DNA of 64,000 nucleotides from Steromphala cineraria (GCA_916613615.1 OU744732.1:27600673-27664672), one strand, 5' to 3'. Shown: positions 24,601-34,590, counted from the stretch's first letter. Made by a program: numbers and translations. Notes: generated by a model not told the origin, from the letters alone.

Positions 24601-27600
24601 TGGTTCCAATTGAAAGACAATGTGTTTAAACTAAATGGAGCAGTAATAATTCAAATATATAATGTAAAGTTCAGACATGCGATTCCTTATTCTTACAGAA
24701 AATGAATTAAAGGTGTTCACAAAAAATGGCCGCCAATGGATTTCATGTGAATCTTCATACTTTGTCCCCTGATAATGGCCGATTGGCTTATGTAATGAGA
24801 TTTTTGACACTGTCAAAATTATACATTTAGCATTAATAAACTTACAATTATCGGTGAAAAATTTAAAATATAAAATTATCAAAAAGCGTGCTACTGCCCC
24901 TTTAAACTGTGAACATTTAAATATAGTTCCGATCATTGAATTAAATAGAAATAGCCTTACGATTCCGAACTATGTGCGTACCGCACGTATGATGAAACTC
25001 TAGTCTATCTGTTGTCAATGAATAATATGTAAGTTCATTTTGTGTAAGAAAAAGGAATCGTATGGATGAACTTTACATTTTTTATTTGATTCATTACTGC
25101 TTTATTTAGTGTAAATACATGTTCTTTCAATTGGGACGATTTATTGTAATTTTCCTGACATCACCTTAGATTCCTAACTATCGCACGTATGATGAAACTC
25201 TAGTTACAATAATATGTACGTTTCAAGAGAAAACTGACGAAGCTATTTGAATAATGATGAGAGTTATAAATATTAGTTCGCGAACCTGCACCGAACTTGC
25301 ACTTTTCTGTTAACAAACAACGATTACATTGCAAGTGTTAGAATACTTTGAATTATCCCCCCCCCCCCCCCCCCCCCCTTTCTGGAAATCCTTCTCCGCC
25401 AGTTAACATGATACAGCAACGTTGATGTATATGCAGGCATATCAAACTATTGGATTCAAACACAACTCGGTTGTCAATCGTGAATCATCCACTTCAACGT
25501 ATTGCCTCGGCATATAAAGGTCGCTGACCTATATGGTTTAATCACATTGCTAGGATATGTATATCGAATCATGCCCTCAACTCGAGAATATCTACCTGCA
25601 GGTCATTCCACATTTCCGGGACTGCGGAAGTTCATAGCGGAACCAAGTCAGACTCGTCTCCTGTGCTTTCTCCATATCGCTTCCCATGGGCTCGCTTCCG
25701 CCGGCTGTTCCGCTGGGGGTAGGTTGTTCTATCTACTGATATTTCTATTATTGAACATACAAGTAACATATGGTGCGTGTCTATTTTAGTTAGTATTTGT
25801 ATATACAGAAAGATGTGATTATTAAAAAAAATATTAATCAGAACTTATTGTTGTGGTTCAATCCAACCTTTTTCATAAATTTTCAATAAATGGGTCTACA
25901 TCACTTCAACCCTCCTCTATGTGGCTGAAGCGTAATAAAATCAAAACGAATTTTTTTGTTTGATTTATCATGTGATACGATTTTTTATATCCATATACTT
26001 TCAAACAGAAACATGTTGATAGATAAAATACAAAAATAAAAAAGTCAATTTTTTTCATTGAAGTGTATTGAAATGACCAATATATCACAAAAATTCCTTT
26101 CCCCACATCTTAGCTGCTAACAGGGCTTCTTATCCCTCCTTAACTAAATTAAATGAATTTTTTTTTATTTCTCAAAATTTCCTGCTCCTGTGCCACTTGT
26201 GCCTCTCTGTGTTCCATAACACCCTTTAGGAAGCGTTTTAAAATCGCAAATTTATAATAATGAATTCATTCCCGCCCATTTTCTCAGCTGCCAAAAGGAA
26301 GTGCAGTCATTTTACTCTACACATTGGATGAAGCGTATATAATTCACACATTTATAATTATAACACGCATCCGTATAATAAAATGTATGTGAGCTGCCAT
26401 CGGGTGTGCCAAAGTTTTACTCCCAAGCACACTGATTGAAGCGTCTTTAAAACCGTCAATCTCTTTGATATCGTAGTTTTGGCAGATTCGAACGGAGAGT
26501 GACACAAAACTAAAGAAGCCTATTAAAATAACCAATTCATTAAATATATATCTATATATCATTCTATCACTCAGCTGCCGGCGGGGAGTGTGATCACCTA
26601 AACCAAGTCGACGTCGCCAGTTGCGTGGATCGAATCAAGAATAACCGTGACCTTATAGTCGGGGTCAAGGTCAGGCTCTCCTTGAGTTGTACGGACAATG
26701 GTCGAATAGAAGAGGAGGTGTTCAGGTCAATATGAAAACAGGAATAACTGATAACAATCATATTCTTTTCCTTTTTCTGCTTCGGTTGGACATTTTATCC
26801 GCGATATCCTACAATCCCCTGATTGCCTTAAAGTAACGGAATTCACCTGGAATAGTCTATGAACATGCAGCCAATGAAATGAGCAATATCATATGGCGGT
26901 AGACTACTCCATTGAGAAAAATGATAAGATTCATCCTGCTTTTAAAGGGGTCGTCCTATGGGGGTATTCTGTGTTGATATATAACTACAACATGGTTATT
27001 TCTCACTAATTTCTAATAAGCAGAAGGTTAACATTTAAGTTGTTCAAGATTGAACAATTTGACAACGAAATCGCATCAATAACAATGGAAAACATTGGAA
27101 AAATATGTAAAGCCAATCATCGGAGCTACGGGCACTAAAACGGCAAAACAAAGATATAATTGAAATCCTTATTTGAACTATTTGTAACTAAAAAAATAAG
27201 CCTTCTCTAACTATGTTAAAAATTGCATAATACATATGCAAATGGCGGGTAAAAAGCGATAGGACGGCGTCTTTAACAATCATGAGTAACGAAACGAAGG
27301 AAAGCAAGTGACGGCAGTCAGAGCATATATATATATATAGAGTCTCATGAATATATATATATACCCTGGTGAAACAGTAGGCCTGTTGTATGTGCAAAGA
27401 GTTGTCTCTGTGATAATTAACTAATAATTTAGTGTTATCACCTAAAATATATATTCACGAGACACTATCGGTCTTCTTTGGATATAATTATGCTTCAGAT
27501 TGACCGTATTAAAGCTATACCTAGATACAAACGATTTTATCTGGGGGTTTCTTCATAGTGGAATAACTTCATATCCCAGTAACAACAATATTTTGAAACT

Positions 27601-30600
27601 TTATCCACGGTACACGGTCGATTTTTATCAGACAGATACTTACTTACCAATTGTCTTTTTCATTAAGTGCATGTTAAACGGCATTATGCTCCTCAAAAAC
27701 TCTCAAGTGAAGAAGAGTTGTCTCCCTTGAATAGAAACGTCCCTTTTTAGAGCTTGTCACTCAATTAACAATATGCAACCACTAAAAACTCAGCATTCGT
27801 TATATGCGATTCAGTGTTATGATGTGCATGTTCCCCTTAACATTTGTGAAAATGAAAAACAAACAATAACAGACCATGGAATTCCTAAGGAAGGATAAAT
27901 AATGTGTATTTCATTGTTTGCTTCTTTTAGCATTAGAAGATCTCAAATGGCAATTGACCTTATTTTAAAACAAATACCAGTATGTATGAATAATAAAAAG
28001 TTAGCTTTCCGTAGCCTTCGATTCTGATATTGAATTAGGATATGTTGGTTAACAGATCATGTGAATCAACAGTTATTGTACATAGTCCGTCATCCGGACA
28101 CAATATCGACACAAATGCGACTCAAAAGTTCTTAGAAACATCGTTTATAAGAAAGCTGCAGTTCTTGACCACAATCATCATTTCAGAGGCCTTTCATATT
28201 GAACCTTGCCTTCACTAACTTCTCTTTGAGGCAGCGGTCCATAAAAATCGATCATGAGGTAAGTTGCCATTTTTAAATCTGACATTGTGTTGCAGACGAG
28301 CCCTGGAGGCGGCAGATAGAGCCGAGGTGCCCCTGATGGTTCACCATACTATATCGACCATTCCAGCTCACAGAGTCCAGGGTATTGCTTTCTCTTGACT
28401 GCTTTTTTTATGATTACCGTATTTCCTCGAATAGACGCCGGGATAGGGCTGTTTGAAGTAAATACTAGCCGGGTCTCGAATAGAGGCTGGGGTAGGGCTG
28501 TTTGAAGTAAATACACGCCAGGGTAGGGCTGTTTGAAGTAAATACACGCCGGGGTAGGGCTGTTTGTAGTAAATACACGCCGGGTCTCGAATAGACGCCG
28601 AGGTAGGGCTGTTTGTAGTAAATACACGCCGGGTCTCGAATAGACGCCGGGGTAGGGCTGTTTGAAGTAAATACACGCCGGGGTAGGGCTGTTTGAAGTA
28701 AATACACGACGGGTCTCGAATAGACGCCGGGGTAGGGCTGTTTGTAGTAAATACACGACGGGTCTCGAATAGACGCCGAGGTAGGGCTGTTTGAAGTAAA
28801 TACACGCCGGGTCTCGAATAGACGCCGAGGTAGGGCTGTTTGTAGTAAATACACGACGGGTCTCGAATAGACGCCGAGGTAGGGCTGTTTGAAGTAAATA
28901 CACGCCGGGTCTCGAATAGAGGCCGGGTAGGGCTGTTTGAAGTAAATACACGCCGGGTCTCGAATAGACGCCGAGGTAGGGCTGTTTGTAGTAAATACAC
29001 GCCGGGTCTCGAATAGAGGCCGGGTAGGGCTGTTTGTAGTAAATACACGCCGGGTCTCGAATAGACGCCGAGGTAGGGCTGTTTGTAGTAAATACACGAC
29101 GGGTCTCGAATAGACGCCGAGGTAGGGCTGTTTGAAGTAAATACACGCCGGGTCTCGAATAGAGGCCGGGTAGGGCTGTTTGAAGTAAATACACGACGGG
29201 TCTCGAATAGACGCCGAGGTAGGGCTGTTTGAAGTAAATACACGACGGGTCTCGAATAGACGCCGAGGTAGGGCTGTTTGAAGTAAATACACGCCGGGTC
29301 TCGAATAGAGGCCGGGTAGGGCTGTTTGAAGTAAATACACGCCGGGGTAGGGCTGTTTGAAGTAAATACACGCCGGGGTAGGGCTGTTTGTAGTAAATAC
29401 ACGCCGGGTCTCGAATAGACGCCGAGGTAGGGCTGTTTGTAGTAAATACACGCCGGGTCTCGAATAGACGCCGGGGTAGGGCTGTTTGTAGTAAATACAC
29501 GCCGGGTCTCGAATAGACGCCGAGGTAGGGCTGTTTGTAGTAAATACACGCCGGGTCTCGAATAGACGCCGAGGTAGGGCTGTTTGAAGTAAATACACGC
29601 CGGGATAGGGCTGTTTGTAGTAAATACACGCCGAGGTAGGGCTGTTTGTAGTAAATACACGACGGGTCTCGAATACACGCCGGGGTAGGGCTGTTTGAAG
29701 TAAATACACGCCGAGGTAGGGCTGTTTGAAGTAAATACACGCCGAGGTAGGGCTGTTTGTAGTAAATACACGACGGGTCTCGAATACACGCCGGGGTAGG
29801 GCTGTTTGAAGTAAATACACGCCGGGGTAGGGCTGTTTGTAGTAAATACACGACGGGTCTCGAATAGACGCCGAGGTAGGGCTGTTTGAAGTAAATACAC
29901 GCCGGGTCTCGAATAGACGCCGAGGTAGGGCTGTTTGTAGTAAATACACGACGGGTCTCGAATAGACGCCGAGGTAGGGCTGTTTGAAGTAAATACACGC
30001 CGGGATAGGGCTGTTTGAAGTAAATACACGCCGGGTCTCGAATAGACGCCGGGGTAGGGCTGTTTGAAGTAAATACACGCCGAGGTAGGGCTGTTTGTAG
30101 TAAATACACGCCGGGTCTCGAATAGACGCTGGGGTAGGGCTGTTTGTAGTAAATACACGACGGGTCTCGAATAGACGCCGAGGTAGGGCTGTTTGAAGTA
30201 AATACACGCCGGGTCTCGAATAGAGGCTGGGGTAGGGCTGTTTGAAGTAAATACACGCCAGGGTAGGGCTGTTTGAAGTAAATACACGCCGGGGTAGGGC
30301 TGTTTGTAGTAAATACACGCCGGGTCTCGAATAGACGCCGAGGTAGGGCTGTTTGTAGTAAATACACGCCGGGTCTCGAATAGACGCCGGGGTAGGGCTG
30401 TTTGAAGTAAATACACGCCGGGGTAGGGCTGTTTGAAGTAAATACACGACGGGTCTCGAATAGACGCCGGGGTAGGGCTGTTTGTAGTAAATACACGACG
30501 GGTCTCGAATAGACGCCGAGGTAGGGCTGTTTGAAGTAAAAACACGCCGGGTCTCGAATAGACGCCGAGGTAGGGCTGTTTGTAGTAAATACACGACGGG

Positions 30601-33600
30601 TCTCGAATAGACGCCGAGGTAGGGCTGTTTGAAGTAAATACACGCCGGGTCTCGAATAGAGGCCGGGTAGGGCTGTTTGAAGTAAATACACGCCGGGTCT
30701 CGAATAGACGCCGAGGTAGGGCTGTTTGTAGTAAATACACGCCGGGTCTCGAATAGAGGCCGGGTAGGGCTGTTTGTAGTAAATACACGCCGGGTCTCGA
30801 ATAGACGCCGAGGTAGGGCTGTTTGTAGTAAATACACGACGGGTCTCGAATAGACGCCGAGGTAGGGCTGTTTGAAGTAAATACACGCCGGGTCTCGAAT
30901 AGAGGCCGGGTAGGGCTGTTTGAAGTAAATACACGACGGGTCTCGAATAGACGCCGAGGTAGGGCTGTTTGAAGTAAATACACGACGGGTCTCGAATAGA
31001 CGCCGAGGTAGGGCTGTTTGAAGTAAATACACGCCGGGTCTCGAATAGAGGCCGGGTAGGGCTGTTTGAAGTAAATACACGCCGGGGTAGGGCTGTTTGA
31101 AGTAAATACACGCCGGGGTAGGGCTGTTTGTAGTAAATACACGCCGGGTCTCGAATAGACGCCGAGGTAGGGCTGTTTGTAGTAAATACACGCCGGGTCT
31201 CGAATAGACGCCGGGGTAGGGCTGTTTGTAGTAAATACACGCCGGGTCTCGAATAGACGCCGAGGTAGGGCTGTTTGTAGTAAATACACGCCGGGTCTCG
31301 AATAGACGCCGAGGTAGGGCTGTTTGAAGTAAATACACGCCGGGATAGGGCTGTTTGTAGTAAATACACGCCGAGGTAGGGCTGTTTGTAGTAAATACAC
31401 GACGGGTCTCGAATACACGCCGGGGTAGGGCTGTTTGAAGTAAATACACGCCGAGGTAGGGCTGTTTGAAGTAAATACACGCCGAGGTAGGGCTGTTTGT
31501 AGTAAATACACGACGGGTCTCGAATACACGCCGGGGTAGGGCTGTTTGAAGTAAATACACGCCGGGGTAGGGCTGTTTGTAGTAAATACACGACGGGTCT
31601 CGAATAGACGCCGAGGTAGGGCTGTTTGAAGTAAATACACGCCGGGTCTCGAATAGACGCCGAGGTAGGGCTGTTTGTAGTAAATACACGACGGGTCTCG
31701 AATAGACGCCGAGGTAGGGCTGTTTGAAGTAAATACACGCCGGGATAGGGCTGTTTGAAGTAAATACACGCCGGGTCTCGAATAGACGCCGGGGTAGGGC
31801 TGTTTGAAGTAAATACACGCCGAGGTAGGGCTGTTTGTAGTAAATACACGCCGGGTCTCGAATAGACGCCGGGGTAGGGCTGTTTGTAGTAAATACACGA
31901 CGGGTCTCGAATAGACGCCGAGGTAGGGCTGTTTGAAGTAAATACACGCCGGGTCTCGAATAGACGCCGAGGTAGGGCTGTTTGAAGTAAATACACGCCG
32001 GGTCTCGAATAGACGCCGAGGTAGGGCTGTTTGTAGTAAATACACGACGGGTCTCGAATAGACGCCGGGGTAGGGCTGTTTGAAGTAAATACACGCCGGG
32101 TCTCGAATAGACGCCGAGGTAGGGCTGTTTGTAGTAAATACACGACGGGTCTCGAATAGACGCCGGGGTAGGGCTGTTTGTAGTAAATACACGCCGGGTC
32201 TCGAATAGACGCCGAGGTAGGGCTGTTTGAAGTAAATACACGACGGGTCTCGAATAGACGCCGAGGTAGGGCTGTTTGTAGTAAATACACGCCGGGTCTC
32301 GAATAGACGCCGGGGTAGGGCTGTTTGTAGTAAATACACGCCGGGTCTCGAATAGACGCCGAGGTAGGGCTGTTTGAAGTAAATACACGCCGGGTCTCGA
32401 ATAGACGCCGAGGTAGGGCTGTTTGAAGTAAATACACGACGGGTCTCGAATAGACGCCGAGGTAGGGCTGTTTGAAGTAAATACACGCCGGGTCTCGAAT
32501 AGAGGCTGGGGTAGGACTGTTTGAAGTAAATACACGCCGGGTCTCGAATAGATGCCGGGTGATAAGTTTATTAAATGTTCCCGTAGTTGAATGCAAAGTA
32601 TTCTCCCTCTACATGTGAAGTGGACGAAATTTCCTACTAAAAGTAGATAGACGCCGGCCTCGAATAGACACCAGGTCTCGAATACACGACGGGGGTAAAG
32701 GGCGTCTGAAAATATTGACGCCAGGAAATACGTCATACACAGTCAGGAGTTTCATGTCAATCTGGAGAAGACAGAAAACAGGGATTTGTATATCCGATAA
32801 TAAAACGCTCTTTGTCCAAAATTTGTTCACTTACCATAACCATAATACGTATTTTGTGTTTTATGTTTATTTTATGTTTTAAGTTATCAGTTAGCTAATT
32901 TTGAACATGTGAGGTTTTATCGTCTGTAATACCAGTCCCTGTGAGATAAATACGAGACTGAAGACCTGTTGAGCAGACTCAGATTAGCATAAAAGGAGAT
33001 TTTACTAAGATTTGACTAGCAAAATCGTTGCAGCTATTTGTGCACGTTTTGTCAAAACTGAATCTCACATGTGTAAAATCGTGCAGTTCTAAGCATCTAC
33101 ATCGATCTAGAGTTATTTCCATCACTTGTGCATAGCACATATATCCCCTGCGATATAAAACAAGAATTGTCATCTGTTTTAGGTAAAATGTGTTGCCCGC
33201 TTGACATGCGCAATGGAGATATCTACACGCATATGCTTCATCCGAATCCCACCCACATCGTAGATTTGGAAAACAGAGTTTTCCTTCCTGATGTGAGGAA
33301 AGCGCGGGAAAAGGGGGTGTTGTTTGACGTTGGTCATGGAGCAGGGTCATTTTCTTGGACAGTGGCCGAAATTGGAGCAAAGGAAGCGTTCTGGCCTGAT
33401 GTTATCAGCACCGACTTGCATTCCCTGTCCTCGGACGGACCAGCATATGATTTGGTAACTTGCATGACCAAACTTCACGCAGTCGGCATGCCTCTCCTTG
33501 ACGTCATCGCTTCCGTGACGTCACGACCAGCAGCTGCGATTAGTCGGAGCGATACGATTGGTTCTCTCACTGTTGGTCATGAAGCTGACATCACAATGCT

Positions 33601-33817
33601 GAAAATTGAAGATTGTGACGAAATGTTGGAAGATTGTTCAGGTCAAGTGCGAAGAATAAAGAAGAAATTTGTACCTGTTGCTGTTTGGAGGAAAGGGAAG
33701 CGTTTTGATATATCTCCTGAGCCGAAATACCTCTCTGACGAGAGCATGAGAAGGGGTAAAGAAGCTTGGTCGAAAATTGAAGTTCGCGACCAGCCTGGTT
33801 GCAAGACACTTGACTAG
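18395..33817 (+). CDS. COG3964-type amidohydrolase (Atu3266/EF0837-like), five exons, complete
   Basis: Joining 18395-18686, 25602-25718, 26575-26725, 28296-28381 and 33183-33817 gives 1281 bases, 426 residues plus stop, the usual length for this family. Every intron has GT-AG ends and phases match (1, 1, 2, 1). Motifs in order: IDPANG near residue 15; the metal ligands MHVHAY (H65, H67) after VIPG; TPLGV and VTTVVDAGSSG; TFPGLRKFI..PSQTR; NRD-IVGVKVRLS with K168 as the likely carboxylated bridging lysine; VPLMVHH (H203); GDIYTHMLH (H232); GVLFDVGHG (H267); ISTDLHS with catalytic D293; then the closing beta segment IGSLTVGHEADI. Known relatives are amidohydrolase-superfamily enzymes that hydrolyse acyl or ester bonds; the real substrate here is unknown. 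No signal peptide is seen, so it is probably cytosolic. The family is mainly bacterial, so an old transfer into animals is possible, but the introns show it is now a normal nuclear gene. Confidence 0.92.
20026..20813. mobile_element. TIR element with about 148-bp tandem core and terminal hairpin
   Basis: The ends are a perfect 13-bp inverted repeat: TGTCCCCCGCCGC at 20026-20038 and its complement at 20801-20813. The left end also folds on itself: TGTCCCCCG (20026) pairs with CGGGGGACA (20048-20056). The interior has about four diverged units of roughly 145-155 bp, each starting near CTTGTTAACG.GATATCTC. Each contains GACACCAGTCACTT and ends in TTTTCAAGGTCAC. A CGTCCGTACG-rich stretch lies at about 20067-20110. 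There is no coding capacity, so it is non-autonomous. The design resembles bivalve pearl-like elements with tandem cores, but I cannot confirm membership. Confidence 0.7.
21210..21490. repeat. tandem duplication, period about 142 bp
   Basis: Two diverged units begin with TTTCGTAGCATTGGCTTT (21210) and TTTCGTGGCATTGGCTTT (21352). Both contain CTAAACCTAAATCTAAAATA, AATTTAGGCCC and GCAACTGTATGTCCAA. It lies directly before a TTAA MITE. Confidence 0.75.
21515..21856 (+). mobile_element. TTAA MITE copy a
   Basis: This is the reference orientation for the family. TTAA at 21515-21518 is followed by AGGGGCAGTAGCAC; the right end is CGTGCTACTGTCCCT, then TTAA at 21853-21856. The interior has the palindrome TTTTGACAGTGTCAAAA, the phrase GGCGGCCATTTTGTGTGAAC and TTCCTGACATCAC. 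It has no coding capacity. TTAA on both sides suggests a piggyBac-like transposase in trans, which is an inference. Confidence 0.85.
22270..22510 (-). mobile_element. tRNA-like SINE fragment with (CACT)n run
   Basis: On the minus strand GAGTTCGAATCCCG (complement of 22435-22448) matches the Pol III B box, preceded by CCGACTCGGCATGCTCACGG, as in tRNA-derived SINE heads. About 90-170 bases away lie GCGATATGCCCAAACGGCG and a (CTCA)n run at 22331-22350, a pattern I recall from many mollusc repeats. It is not a functional tRNA, as no paired acceptor stem was found. The two parts could be separate repeats. Confidence 0.5.
23653..24016 (+). mobile_element. TTAA MITE copy b
   Basis: The left end is TTAA-AGGGGCAGTACG (part of GTAGCACG deleted). 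The right end is CGTGCTACTGCTCCT followed by TTCA, one change from TTAA. The interior palindrome is degraded to TTTTGATGGTGTCAAAA. Same orientation as copy a; clearly older. Confidence 0.85.
24538..24905 (-). mobile_element. TTAA MITE copy c
   Basis: TTAA flanks the element at 24538-24541 and 24902-24905. Ends are AGGGGCAGTAGCACGTTTTT and CGTGCTACTGCCCCT. It is inverted relative to copies a and b, with GGCCGCCAATGGATTTCA and TTTTTGACACTGTCAAAA inside. Both ends are intact. Confidence 0.88.
25031..25172 (+). mobile_element. MITE fragment (right half)
   Basis: This matches the family from TTCATTTTGTGTAAGAAAAAGG to TTTTCCTGACATCACCTTA without either terminus. It sits between two copies of a 23-base direct repeat (starting CGCACGTATGATG at 24982 and 25182) spaced exactly 200 bases apart. 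Confidence 0.75.
25357..25378 (+). repeat. homopolymer of 22 C
   Basis: An uninterrupted poly(C) run 224 bases before exon 2. Its length is prone to sequencing and replication error. Confidence 0.95.
25602..25718 (+). CDS. amidohydrolase exon 2
   Basis: The acceptor is CTACCTGCAG/GT and the donor GGGG/GTAGGT. The 117 bases encode residues 98-136 plus one base. The key phrase TFPGLRKFIAEPSQTR corresponds to the family's FPGFR...E.S.TRVLAFLNIS region. Entering and leaving phase are both 1, so skipping it would keep the frame but delete a core strand of the barrel. Confidence 0.9.
26575..26725 (+). CDS. amidohydrolase exon 3
   Basis: The acceptor is TCACTCAG/CT and the donor TTCAG/GTCAAT. It encodes residues 137-186 plus two bases, with ECDHLN.VD and NRDLIVGVKVRLS; the lysine in GVKV (K168) is the expected carboxylated metal bridge. 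It is too short and too late for a start codon, so it is visible only by homology and splice sites. Confidence 0.88.
27325..27363. repeat. interrupted (TA)n microsatellite
   Basis: Two ATATATATATATA runs flank GAGTCTCATGA in intron 3, forming an imperfect palindrome. A related ATATATATTCACGAGAC lies about 90 bases downstream. Confidence 0.7.
28296..28381 (+). CDS. amidohydrolase exon 4
   Basis: The acceptor is GTGTTGCAG/A and the donor CCAGG/GTATTG. The 86 bases encode residues 187-215 plus one base: RALEAADRAEVPLMVHHT. The first H of VHH (H203) fits the third metal-binding histidine. Only about 35 bases separate the donor from the inverted end of the minisatellite element, so this splice site sits right beside the repeat. 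Confidence 0.88.
28430..32560. repeat. 49-bp/31-bp minisatellite (about 4.1 kb)
   Basis: The long unit (49 bp) reads GTAGGGCTGTTTGAAGTAAA, then TACACGCCGGGTCTCGAATA, then GACGCCGAG. A short unit (about 31 bp) lacks the TCTCGAATAGACGCCG part. Units vary at a few sites (GAAGT/GTAGT, ACGCC/ACGAC, CCGAG/CCGGG), which makes a pattern of types along the array. About 90 or more units are present. Each long unit carries several CpGs, making a CpG-dense block in a CpG-poor intron. The whole array is spliced out as part of intron 4. Confidence 0.95.
28470..31950. repeat. 1740-bp higher-order tandem duplication in the minisatellite
   Basis: From about 28470 to 30210 the order of unit variants repeats exactly from about 30210 to 31950, offset 1740. 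By line-by-line comparison I find two differences inside the shared part (28801/30541 and 30130/31870), plus divergence at the left edge. The landmark GAGGCTGGGGTAGG occurs at 28484 and 30224. This is either a recent duplication or an assembly artefact. Confidence 0.9.
33183..33817 (+). CDS. amidohydrolase exon 5 (terminal)
   Basis: The acceptor is CTGTTTTAG/GT. It encodes residues 216-426: GDIYTHMLH, FDVGHGAGSFSW, ISTDLHS, the VIASVTSRPAAA helix and IGSLTVGHEADI. It stops at TAG 33815-33817. The open frame extends upstream to 33128 into the intron, but that part has no family similarity. The last about 45 residues, Lys/Arg/Glu rich, go past the usual family end and may be an animal-specific tail. 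Confidence 0.92.
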
Positions 33818-33847
33818 CTAATCTGAAGGTTATTTACATAAGTGAGA

Positions 33848-33867
33848 AATAAACTCTTGAAAATAAA
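33848..33867 (+). terminator. polyadenylation signals of the amidohydrolase
   Basis: AATAAA occurs at 33848-33853 and again at 33862-33867, 31 and 45 bases after the stop codon. The 3' UTR is therefore very short, and a MITE starts about 30 bases later. Confidence 0.7.
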
Positions 33868-33894
33868 GTCTATATTTTGGATGCTGATGCTCCT

Positions 33895-34212
33895 TTAAAG
33901 GGACAGTAGCACGTTTTTAGAGGGAATATAAGATAATGTAAGGAAAATCTTAATAAATGGTTCCAATTGAAAGACAATGTATTTAAACGAAATGAACAAT
34001 AGTAAATCAAAAGTTTAATGTAATGTTCAGCGCCATCCGAAAATGAATTTAAGGTGTTCACACAAAAATGACTGCCAATGCAGTTTATGTGAATGTTTAT
34101 AGTTTGTTCTCGGACTATGGATGATTGGTTTGTGGAAGGAGAATTAACATTAAATTATTAGTGATAAATTTAAAGCATAAAACTTTCAAAAAACGTGCTA
34201 CGGCCCATTTAA
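33895..34212 (-). mobile_element. TTAA MITE copy d
   Basis: TTAA at 33895-33898 and 34209-34212; ends AGGGACAGTAGCACG and CGTGCTACGGCCCAT. The interior palindrome is deleted, making this the shortest full-ended copy. It lies just beyond the amidohydrolase poly(A) signals, so cleavage may fall at or inside it. Confidence 0.85.
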
Positions 34213-34439
34213 ATGTTTAATACAACAAAATTTTAAAGAATTAGTTAAGCAATATTTAAGCAATTAGCGGCGTAATCGGCAAATTTTGAGTGTTTTACAG
34301 TGCGAGAAGATCCATATTCAAGGGTATATAATTGCTTCAAGATTGATTTTCGATTTTATTTGGCCATGTCTATACTTGCCTTGGAATAAGAGTAACTGAA
34401 ATGTTATACATCCTATAGTTTGAGGAACGCAATAAAGTG

Positions 34440-34590
34440 ATAATGTAGAGGAATATATGGATGACAACTTCTTTGTTCATTGTATGCGAACGACACAAGA
34501 ATCTGTCGAAACGTCGCAGACAATTAACAAGGAAGTTGTCATCCATATATTCCTCTGCATTATTGTTACTCCAACTTCTAAAATGCCTCA
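34440..34590. mobile_element. hairpin element, 25-bp perfect stem
   Basis: AGAGGAATATATGGATGACA at 34447 (25 bp with ACTTC) is perfectly inverted at 34532-34556, with a 60-base loop containing CTGTCGAAACGTCGCAGA. The right flank CCAACTTCTAAAATGCC also occurs in related copies at 58.6 and 61.7 kb. Confidence 0.75.

Larger units (their letters stand above)
18687..25601 (+). other. amidohydrolase intron 1 (6.9 kb)
   Basis: This intron is packed with repeats: a CAT/CGT-rich microsatellite (about 19033-19062), a hairpin-ended element with tandem core (20026-20813), a 142-bp tandem duplication (21210-21490), three copies and one fragment of the TTAA MITE, a tRNA-like repeat with a (CACT)n run, and a C22 homopolymer. 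No extra coding exon is needed, because exon 1 and exon 2 join without a gap in the protein family. Confidence 0.8.
28415..32735. mobile_element. inverted-ended element expanded by an internal minisatellite
   Basis: The array's left edge reads ACCGTATTTCCTCGAATAGA (about 28417). Past its right edge, after about 170 bases including decayed units (near 32645-32690), the complement of CGTATTTCCT occurs in GCCAGGAAATACG (about 32720-32733). A short TIR thus brackets everything. I read this as a small TIR repeat whose left subterminal sequence TCGAATAGACGCCGG was amplified into the array. The TIR is only about 10 bp, so this interpretation is moderate. Confidence 0.5.

Noticed and set aside
28430..32560. 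CRISPR-like array
   Set aside because: Units are contiguous with no unique spacers, in a eukaryotic intron.
28349..32736. Three overlapping minus-strand ORFs of 1372-1423 codons
   Set aside because: They are the same 49-bp minisatellite read in three frames; the repeat simply lacks stops on that strand. Codon periodicity is impossible with a 49-bp period.
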